In this document: positions 6,321 through 10,929 of the stretch, piece by piece
How the letters are laid out: each line of letters starts with the position of its first letter
Numbering within the stretch: position 1 is the first letter of the stretch
NCBI GenBank assembly: GCA_023449855.1
Contig: JAEXHR010000253.1
Coordinates: 1-10,929, forward strand
DNA from: Pseudomonadota bacterium
Lineage (GTDB): Bacteria > Pseudomonadota > Alphaproteobacteria > Rhizobiales > Xanthobacteraceae
DNA: 10,929 bases
Direction of reading: 5' to 3'
The notes under the pieces: model-generated
The model's database searches: none
The model's input: only the letters and a program-made list of their open reading frames with translations
What the model was told of the DNA's origin: nothing
Position numbers and translations under genes: made by a program

Positions 6321-6529
6321 CTGAATCTTGCGCCTGCCGCTACAGCGCCTTCGGTGAGCTGGCTGCGTGAATATCCGCCACTCATGGAGCTGGGCGATCG
6401 CAATTTCTGTTTGACCCTTCGGCAGCGTTCTGGCGGAAAATGGGGAAAGCGGATGCCTGGCTTCAGCGCGCGGACGGTCGGCCAGCGCAGGCGCGCGATC
6501 AGTTCATCGTCTGCGGGCGTCCAGTCGGA
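6321..6529 (-). other. Unrecognised coding-like fragment between the LysR gene and hydrolase remnant
   Basis: The minus-strand frame continuing from the hydrolase remnant encodes DWTPADDELIARLR, then a stretch ending in ERCRRVKQKL, before running to the LysR start region. The W-x-x-x-DDE-L pattern and basic end vaguely resemble a Myb/SANT-like or GcrA-like helix-turn-helix, but one helix would be missing. It may be a fragment of another decayed gene joined at about 6530. I cannot assign it. Confidence 0.2.
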
Positions 6530-6822
6530 TGCCCACGGCACCGAAACGGCGAACATCCCCACGAAGCGATCCGGGCGCAGCCGCACGGCCGGCCAGCCGG
6601 TGTTCGTCCCCCAGTCGTGGGCGATCACGTGACCTGGTCCACGCCGACGTGGTCAAGGATCGCGACCAGGTCGCCCATCACGTCCATCGCCGTCCACTTC
6701 CGCGGGTCCCAATCGCCCTCGGTCTCGCCATAGCCGCGCAGGTCGGGTGCCATGGCCATGTAGCCCGCGTCCGCGACGGCCCGCATCTGCGCGCGCCAGG
6801 TTCGCCACAGGTCCGGGAAGCC
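6530..6822 (-). pseudogene. Alpha/beta hydrolase (epoxide hydrolase-like) remnant with frameshift
   Basis: The internal part of an alpha/beta hydrolase is recognisable: GFPDLWRTWRAQM, APDLRGYGETEGDWDP and DLVAILDHVGVDQV in one frame, ending at a TGA (6625-6627). VIAHDWGTNTGWPAVRLRPDRF and FAVSVPWA follow in the next frame. The nucleophile-elbow region usually seen as GHDWG is AHDWG here. A one-base loss near 6628 separates the two parts. The N-terminal 30 or so residues including the HG oxyanion-hole segment are missing, with the join to SDR sequence at about 6823-6830. Everything after SVPW is also gone. Such enzymes hydrolyse epoxides or esters; this one cannot be functional as it stands. 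Confidence 0.8.
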
Positions 6823-6827
6823 ACGCT

Positions 6828-7199
6828 GATCCATGCCTCGTTCCTGGCCCAGAGTTCGCCGGTCCGGTCGGGGTCGATGGCGTAGGATCGGACACCGTCG
6901 GCGAAGGGGTTTGGTGAATCGTTGACCGGTGCGACCGCGCAGTCCTCGAGATAGTGGCCGCCGAGCGCACTCGGGTCGGCGACGACTGCGGCCCAGGCCG
7001 GGGTCGCGGTCCCCTGCTGCACGGTCTTCATGCGAGGTCCCTGGCCGTGCCAATGACGTTCGCACCGTGGGCTACGAGCGCGTGCGGCCTCGAGCCCGAT
7101 GCCCGACGAGACCCCCGTGACGAGGAAGCGCATGCCCCCGAGGTCGGCGCCGGCCAGCACTTCGTCTGCGGTGGATTTGGCGTTGAGTTGTCCGGTCAC
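6828..7199 (-). pseudogene. Short-chain dehydrogenase remnant with large internal deletion
   Basis: The 5' part is TGQLNAKSTADEVLAGADLGG followed by the Rossmann motif FLVTGVSSGIGLEAARA. It starts plausibly at the GTG at 7199, with GGAG six bases upstream. After ARA a one-base shift is needed to read VAHGANVIGTARDLA. The sequence then jumps directly at about 7030 to the SDR C-terminus (KTVQQGTATPAWAAVVADPS, then GGHYLEDCAVAPV and DPDRTGELWARNEAW). The middle of the protein, including the catalytic Ser, Tyr and Lys, is absent. The remnant then joins hydrolase sequence. It lies about 90 bases downstream of bdcA in the same orientation. Confidence 0.8.
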
Positions 7200-7287
7200 C
7201 TTGATCTCCGGCAGTATTCGCGGCGTGCATGGGAGCGAGGGAGGAAGCGCGGGGTCGACCGCTCCGGCGGACCCCGCGACGGACGGG

Positions 7288-8001
7288 TCAGGCGCCGAAT
7301 GCACCGTCGATCGTGTGCATCGCTCCCGTGACGAATCCCGCTTCGGGACCGGCCAGCCAGGACACCATCCCGGCGACCTCCTCCGGTCGGCCGTGGCGCT
7401 TGATGGCCATGAAGCCGTGCAGCAGATCCTTCATGGGACCGTCCGCCGGGTTCGCGTCGGTGTCGATCGGTCCCGGCTGCACGACGTTGACCGTGATGCC
7501 GCGCGGTCCGAAATCCCGTGCGAGACCGCGCGCCATGCCCTGCAGGGCCGACTTGCTTAGGGCATAGGCCGCCATCCCAGGGACCGGCATGCGGTCGCCG
7601 TTCACGGAGCCGATCACGATGATCCGCCCACCTTCCTGCATGCTGCGGGCCGCCTCGACCGAGGCGTGGTAGGGTGCATTGACGTTGATCGAGATCAGCC
7701 GGTCGATCGCGTCCGGATCCTGCTCGAGGGCGTCGCCGAAAATTAAGATCCCGGCGTTCACCACCAGCACGTCCAGCGGACCGCTTTCGCGAACCGTGGC
7801 GATCACCGCGTCGCGGTCAGCACTGTCCGTCCGGACGGTCTTCGCGCCCGTCTCGTTCGCCAGCGTCTCCGCCGCCTCGGGTGAGCCAGAATAAGTGAAC
7901 GTCACCTCCGCGCCGTCCGAGGCGAAACGCCGCACGATCGCGGCCCCAATCCCTCGACTCCCGCCAAGAACCAGAACGGACTTTCCTTCGAATTCGGCCA
8001 C
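7288..8001 (-). CDS. bdcA: BdcA-like SDR oxidoreductase (c-di-GMP-binding dispersal protein)
   Basis: A 237-residue classical SDR, the length of E. coli BdcA and very similar along its whole length. It shows the GGSRGIG nucleotide-binding loop (13-19), NAG (82-84), catalytic S132 and YxxxK (Y146, K150), VVQPGPIDTDANPA (174-186), and a C-terminus GAMHTIDGAFGA. E. coli BdcA is reported to bind cyclic-di-GMP and promote biofilm dispersal. Glu50, a position studied in that protein, is conserved here as NETGA. Function in this host is inferred. The GTG at 8001 is chosen because AAGGAGG lies five bases upstream and the protein then matches BdcA's start; an ATG at 8034 would add 11 residues. It is divergent from bdcR with a 75-base gap. 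Confidence 0.92.
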   Translation of the reverse strand: MAEFEGKSVLVLGGSRGIGAAIVRRFASDGAEVTFTYSGSPEAAETLANETGAKTVRTDSADRDAVIATVRESGPLDVLVVNAGILIFGDALEQDPDAIDRLISINVNAPYHASVEAARSMQEGGRIIVIGSVNGDRMPVPGMAAYALSKSALQGMARGLARDFGPRGITVNVVQPGPIDTDANPADGPMKDLLHGFMAIKRHGRPEEVAGMVSWLAGPEAGFVTGAMHTIDGAFGA

Positions 8002-8023
8002 TGCGACCTCCTTGAGTATTAAA

Positions 8024-8073
8024 GTAGAAGACACTACATAATTCTCCGGTAGCGGTGGTCAAGGGATTATGTA
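8024..8073. promoter_or_regulatory. bdcA/bdcR divergent promoter region with inverted repeats
   Basis: The gap holds two dyads: GTAG (8024-8027) with CTAC (8034-8037), a short TetR-like palindrome; and TACATAAT (8035-8042) with ATTATGTA (8066-8073), exact reverse complements 23 bases apart. The second pair could mark paired half-sites or mirror-image promoter elements. A BdcR operator is likely somewhere here; which repeat it is cannot be decided from sequence alone. Confidence 0.4.
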
Positions 8074-8076
8074 AGA

Positions 8077-8697
8077 ATGACTACAGAAAAAGTGCGCGTC
8101 CGCGGGCGGCCGCGCCAGTTCGATCCCGAGCAGGCGGTCGCCACCGCCCAGCGGCTGTTCCACGCGCGCGGCTACGACGCCGTCAGCGTCTCGGACGTGA
8201 CGGACGCCCTGGGCATAAACCCGCCCAGCTTCTACGCCGCCTTCGGCAACAAGGCCGGCCTCTTCACGCGGATACTCGATCGGTACGCGGGCACCGACGC
8301 CATTCCGATGGCCGAGATGCTGCGACCCGACCGGCCGGTGGCCGAATGTCTCCTGTCGGTGCTCGAGGAGGCTGCCCGGCGCTATGCCGCCGATCCAGTC
8401 GCCTCGGGCTGCCTCGTGCTGGAGGGAACTCGCTGCAACGACGTGGAGGCACGAGAGGCGGCCCGCGCGTTCAACGTTGCGGGCGAGGGCCTGGTCCGCG
8501 ACTACATAGCCATTCGGCACCCCAACGACGCGGCCGCGGTGACGGACTTCGTCAGCACGACGATGTCGGGGCTCTCCGCCAAGGCCCGCAACGGACACGA
8601 CCTCGAGCAGCTTCTCGCGACCGCCCGGCTCGCCGGGCTCGCGATCGCGCAGGCTCTCACGGTTCCCGGTACCCGGTCAGTCACGCCTCTACGGTAG
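8077..8697 (+). CDS. bdcR: BdcR-like TetR-family repressor
   Basis: A 206-residue TetR-family regulator closely resembling E. coli BdcR (about 197 residues), the repressor encoded next to bdcA. The HTH spans about residues 12-60: FDPEQAVATAQRLFHARGYDAVSV then LGINPPSFYAAFGNKAGLF. The ligand domain keeps blocks shared with BdcR: AIPMAEMLR.DRPVAECL, ASGCLVLEG, RHP, and TMSGLSAKARNGHDLEQL. It is divergently arranged with bdcA, the usual layout for a local repressor. The start at 8077 has only a weak upstream purine tract. The C-terminus is about nine residues longer than E. coli BdcR. Confidence 0.92.
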   Translation: MTTEKVRVRGRPRQFDPEQAVATAQRLFHARGYDAVSVSDVTDALGINPPSFYAAFGNKAGLFTRILDRYAGTDAIPMAEMLRPDRPVAECLLSVLEEAARRYAADPVASGCLVLEGTRCNDVEAREAARAFNVAGEGLVRDYIAIRHPNDAAAVTDFVSTTMSGLSAKARNGHDLEQLLATARLAGLAIAQALTVPGTRSVTPLR

Positions 8698-8853
8698 ATC
8701 TGTGTCACAGACCCGCGCAGCCAAGCCGTGCGCGTAGCGAACGACCTGCGGGACGGGCCTCGCTAGGCTTTGACTCGGACCGCCGCTGCGGCGGCTCGGC
8801 GTGCAAGCGCGGTATGGCCGCCGCGGCTCCGAGGTCGAAGGTTGCAGACAGAA
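8698..8853. other. Gap after bdcR with GC-rich hairpin
   Basis: This gap lies between convergent bdcR and the LLM remnant. It contains a perfect GC-rich dyad, CCGCCGC-T-GCGGCGG (8780-8794), without a T-tract. It might pause or protect transcripts, but I do not call it a terminator. Confidence 0.35.
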
Positions 8854-9075
8854 TCACGCCGCAAGTTCGATCGAAGTGGGTCCCAACACCGACCGACCCA
8901 GCGGCATCACCTGACCGGCGAAGCGGTCGATGACCGCACCGACCTCCGCCATTGGCAGGCCGCCGATGTCGATCTGGGCCAGCAGGCGGTCGAACGGAGC
9001 GACCTCGTGCACCGCCAGGATCTTGTCCACCACCTCGGTCACCGACCCGACCAGGAGCGCCGTGCTGCCGCTGCA
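8854..9075 (-). pseudogene. LLM-class flavin-dependent oxidoreductase, C-terminal remnant
   Basis: The last 68 or so residues match the C-terminus of luciferase-like (LLM) flavin oxidoreductases: ALLVGSVTEVVDKILAVHE, FDRLLAQIDIGGLP, then VIDRFAGQVMPLGRSVL, ending at a stop at 8854-8856. These enzymes use FMNH2/F420-type flavins to oxidise small substrates. Upstream of about 9075 the similarity ends and the frame continues into unrelated sequence, so roughly the first three quarters of the gene are missing. The break lies close to a GCCTGC-CTTA-GCAGGC hairpin (9084-9099). Confidence 0.75.
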
Positions 9076-9083
9076 ATTCGGGC

Positions 9084-9099
9084 CTGCCTGCCTTAGCAG
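9084..9099. repeat. Hairpin at the LLM remnant break
   Basis: GCCTGC-CTTA-GCAGGC is a perfect 6-bp stem with a 4-base loop. A wider alternative pairs GGCCTGC (9081-9087) with GCAGGCC (9096-9102). No T-tract follows. Its location at the point where LLM homology stops may mark a recombination or mobile-element scar, but no element end is recognisable. Confidence 0.4.
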
Positions 9100-9220
9100 G
9101 CCTCCGAAAAAGGGGAGCGCAAGTGCCGCAAAGCGGAGGCGGTGGGCATGCCGTTTCATTCGAGAGACCATCCCGCGCGCGAGCTTGCTGAGCGGCTGTC
9201 TGACGTCCGCCGAGAGAAAC
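9100..9220. other. Gap between the LLM remnant and msrA
   Basis: About 120 bases, rich in G and A on the plus strand. No gene is supported; short frames on both strands carry no motif. Confidence 0.35.
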
Positions 9221-9739
9221 TCAGGGTGTGTCCGGCGGGACGCAGGCAGCGGCTGCCGCCGGGAGAGTAACCTTGGCGAAGTTTGCCCTGATAAATTCTA
9301 GCTTCGGATCGATGAAACGTTTGCAGAACGGCCTTTCCGGATCGGTCGCATAGTAGTTTTGATACCGAGCATCCGAAGGCCTAAATTCGCGAAACGGCAG
9401 GATGGCCGTGGACAAGGGCTGTTCGAAAGAGCTGCTCAATCTAGCGAGCACCTCTCTCAGTTCGGTCGCCTGCGTGTCCTCGAAGGTGTAGACTGCACTG
9501 CGGTATTTCCCGCTGGGCTCGAACTTCTTGGTGGCGGAGTGCGTCCTCAGGTGGATTTCTAGCAACGTGGCGAGCTCGATTGCCGTCGGATCGAAATAGA
9601 CCACGACCGCCTCGGCCCAGGTATCGGATGGGGCATCCGACCGGATGTAACCTTGATCGACCTGCTGCACCCCCACGATGGCTTGGAAAACTCCCTCGGT
9701 GCACCAGTGGCACCCTCCGCCGAACCCGATCCTCTCCAT
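9221..9739 (-). CDS. msrA: Peptide-methionine (S)-S-oxide reductase
   Basis: Cytosolic repair enzyme reducing methionine-S-sulfoxide in proteins, a main lesion of hypochlorite and peroxide. The 172-residue product has the active-site motif FGGGCHWCTEGVF, with catalytic C10 and the following Glu15. This GCHWCTE form differs from the common GCFWGVE and belongs to a known MsrA subgroup. Further landmarks are WAEAVVVYFDP (41-51), HLRTHSATKK (63-72), GKYRSAVYTF (77-86), and RYQNYYATDPERPFC (125-139), with C139 as likely resolving Cys; C166 in the Ala-rich tail is an extra candidate. The ATG at 9739 has GAGG seven bases upstream. It is divergent from marR-2, and two MarR-type dyads lie between them. 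Confidence 0.93.
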   Translation of the reverse strand: MERIGFGGGCHWCTEGVFQAIVGVQQVDQGYIRSDAPSDTWAEAVVVYFDPTAIELATLLEIHLRTHSATKKFEPSGKYRSAVYTFEDTQATELREVLARLSSSFEQPLSTAILPFREFRPSDARYQNYYATDPERPFCKRFIDPKLEFIRANFAKVTLPAAAAACVPPDTP

Positions 9740-9870
9740 GTGGTTTCCTCAACTATTGGCGATTAGGGGCGTTGAATAGCCACGACTGCCCGAATTCGCA
9801 TAAGGGTCGTTCACTCTATCGGTCATGTGCGTTGATCCGCCGGAACCAGCGTGCCGGGCGACCGCGAAAA

Positions 9871-9889
9871 TTTATGCGCCACGCATATA
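9871..9889. promoter_or_regulatory. Putative MarR operator, msrA-proximal
   Basis: TTTATGCGCCACGCATATA matches TATATGC-N5-GCATATA with one mismatch of fourteen. It lies about 130 bases upstream of msrA and 47 bases upstream of marR-2. Its centre is 38 bases from that of the next site. Confidence 0.62.
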
Positions 9890-9908
9890 GCACTCTCCGA
9901 TCTTAAAG

Positions 9909-9927
9909 TATATGCTCGACGCATACA
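9909..9927. promoter_or_regulatory. Putative MarR operator, marR-2-proximal
   Basis: TATATGCTCGACGCATACA matches the shared dyad with one mismatch. It ends nine bases before the marR-2 ATG, so a bound dimer would cover the start region. This suggests autorepression. Confidence 0.62.
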
Positions 9928-9936
9928 CTATAAGGC

Positions 9937-10461
9937 ATGCAGTCGATGCGCCAAAAAAATGTATTCGGAGCGCTAGCGTTATTGGTGGCCGACGAGATCG
10001 TGCGGTCCGCGAGTGCGCAAGCGCCCGAGGGTGGACCCGCGTCGGCCGCGTTGGCGCTCCTTCATCACGAACCCGGCTTGTCCATTCGCAAACTCGCGGA
10101 GAGAGTTGCACTTTCGCACGCCGGCGCCGTGCGTCTCGTAGATCGCATGGTTGCCGAGGGTTTGGTCGAGCGCCGTGGTCAAAAGAGCGATGGGCGGGCC
10201 AGATTGCTTCACCTGACCGTAGCGGGGGAGACTGCGGGCAAGGCGGTGCTTCAGGCTCGCAACGAGTCGCTGGTTCGCGCTTTCAGTGTCCTCAATGAAG
10301 ACGAGATCGCGACGCTCGGGACAATTTCGGAACGCATGCTACGGGCGCTTCTGGGCAGCGAAGAACACGCCGGCCGCGTATGCCGGCTGTGTGACCGTTC
10401 GAGTTGCCTCAACTGTCCGGTAGATGACGAGCTTCGCAGCCGCGAAGCTGCTTGCGCCTGA
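9937..10461 (+). CDS. MarR-family regulator with C-terminal cysteine tail (marR-2)
   Basis: A 174-residue winged-helix MarR protein. The core resembles the truncated MarR at 52-489: SIRKLAERVALSHAGAVRLVDRM forms the HTH (about 49-71), and KSDGRARLLHLT is the wing (about 83-94). The distinctive part is C149-x2-C152-x4-C157-x2-C160 (VCRLCDRSSCLNCPVDDEL), with C173 at the end. Such a cluster could bind zinc or act as a thiol switch sensing oxidants or electrophiles (inference). The ATG at 9937 aligns residue for residue with the start chosen for marR-1. The ATG at 9946 has better spacing from TAAGG (9931-9935) and is possible. It is divergent from msrA, with two dyads in between, which suggests control of msrA and itself. 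Confidence 0.93.
   Translation: MQSMRQKNVFGALALLVADEIVRSASAQAPEGGPASAALALLHHEPGLSIRKLAERVALSHAGAVRLVDRMVAEGLVERRGQKSDGRARLLHLTVAGETAGKAVLQARNESLVRAFSVLNEDEIATLGTISERMLRALLGSEEHAGRVCRLCDRSSCLNCPVDDELRSREAACA
10430..10449. repeat. 8-bp dyad at the end of marR-2
   Basis: AGCTTCGC and GCGAAGCT flank a 4-base loop (AGCC), entirely within the last codons of marR-2. No T-tract follows, so an intrinsic terminator is not supported. It may be a transcript 3'-stabilising structure or a coding coincidence. Confidence 0.35.
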
Positions 10462-10602
10462 GATGGGTGAGCCAGCTAGTCCCGGACGGTGCCCTCGCAG
10501 CCCTCTCGAGAACCACACCTCCTCCGCTGACGCTCGGTTGCTTGCAGGCGCGAGACGGCGGCGTCCGGCCTTGATGCCGGCAAAACTCATAGCGAGGCAA
10601 AT
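10462..10602. other. Gap before the last gene
   Basis: About 140 bases with no convincing gene. It ends in GAGG shortly before the ATG at 10603. Short frames on both strands carry no motif. Confidence 0.35.
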
Positions 10603-10926
10603 ATGACGGTTACGGTGTTACTGGCGACTTTTCGAGGCACTCAGAGCATCGCATTCCACGAGAGCCAGACTGCGGCGGAAACCGCTCTGATGAGTTTCGT
10701 TGACCTCCATTGGGCAGCACAGTTTGAGGGAGAGCATGACGAGGTTCCGCGATCCGAGAACGAGCGTCTGCAGCGTTTCTTTGCCGATGACCGCAACTCG
10801 TACATAATCGCTGAAGCCGATCTTTCGCAGCTTAGAGCCCGATTCAAAAGTTTCTCAGGCGTAGCAATACCTTGCGGTTCTGCGGATGAGCATGCGGATA
10901 GAAGCGATCATAGCCCAGGCGGTTGA
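10603..10926 (+). CDS. Small acidic hypothetical protein
   Basis: A 107-residue soluble protein with no recognised domain. It has a beta-like start (MTVTVLLATFRGTQSIAFH), an amphipathic segment (AAETALMSFVDLHWAAQF), an acidic stretch with ENERLQRFFADDRNSYIIAEADLSQL, and a polar tail. GAGG (in GCGAGGCAAAT) lies about six bases before the ATG, supporting the start. It resembles in style the small accessory proteins of alphaproteobacterial plasmids, but this is an impression, not an identification. Base composition is less GC-rich than the bdc block. Function unknown. Confidence 0.65.
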   Translation: MTVTVLLATFRGTQSIAFHESQTAAETALMSFVDLHWAAQFEGEHDEVPRSENERLQRFFADDRNSYIIAEADLSQLRARFKSFSGVAIPCGSADEHADRSDHSPGG

Positions 10927-10929
10927 AGA

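Noticed and set aside
8780..8794. GC-rich hairpin as bdcR terminator
   Set aside because: The dyad is perfect, but the loop is effectively three bases and no T-tract follows on either strand.
8055..8933. Long plus-strand open frame through bdcR and beyond
   Set aside because: It is an Arg/Gly-rich shadow in another frame of the clearly identified bdcR.
1..10929. CRISPR array, tRNA, rRNA or toxin-antitoxin pair
   Set aside because: No regularly spaced repeats, no tRNA-like cloverleaf and no recognisable toxin or antitoxin gene pair were seen in reading the window.

Overview
The window looks like an accessory segment (plasmid or genomic island) of a high-GC alphaproteobacterium. A sphingomonad-type host is my best guess from protein flavour and codon use, but no rRNA, tRNA or other phylogenetic marker is present. 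An IS3-family end, several partly deleted genes and short unrecognised ORFs give it a mosaic character.

Layout. 1-127: right end of an IS3-family element (end of the transposase plus terminal inverted repeat), inserted into the 3' part of a MarR-family regulator gene (marR-1, 52-489, minus). 763-1449: rpiA (minus). 1677-2165 and 2179-2664: an RclC-like DUF417 membrane protein gene followed by a DUF6314 gene (plus). 2715-3596: LysR regulator (plus). 3666-4310: peroxiredoxin-like protein (minus). 4311-5426: poorly coding stretch with a degenerate carboxymuconolactone decarboxylase/AhpD-like remnant and one doubtful small ORF. 5427-6302: second LysR regulator (minus). 6530-7199: remnants of an alpha/beta hydrolase and an SDR, both partly deleted. 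7288-8001 and 8077-8697: intact divergent bdcA/bdcR pair. 8854-9075: 3' remnant of an LLM flavin oxidoreductase. 9221-9739: msrA (minus). 9937-10461: marR-2 (plus), divergent from msrA. 10603-10926: small unrecognised protein.

Main result. Two paralogous MarR regulators sit at opposite ends of the window (about 65 of the first 120 residues identical by eye, no gaps). A dyad of the form TATATGC-N5-GCATATA occurs four times: over the start region of marR-1, in the rpiA/rclC-like intergenic region, and twice between msrA and marR-2. This suggests one regulon controlled by a MarR repressor whose intact copy carries a C-terminal CxxC-x4-CxxC tail. Its putative targets, an RclC-like protein and methionine sulfoxide reductase A, both point to defence against hypochlorite or related oxidants. 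The regulon assignment is inference from sequence. The IS insertion removed the C-terminal part of marR-1, including the region where the Cys tail lies in marR-2, so marR-2 may now be the only working regulator.

The bdcA/bdcR block is bracketed by decayed oxidoreductase and hydrolase genes, which suggests an acquired cluster eroded to its still-functional core.
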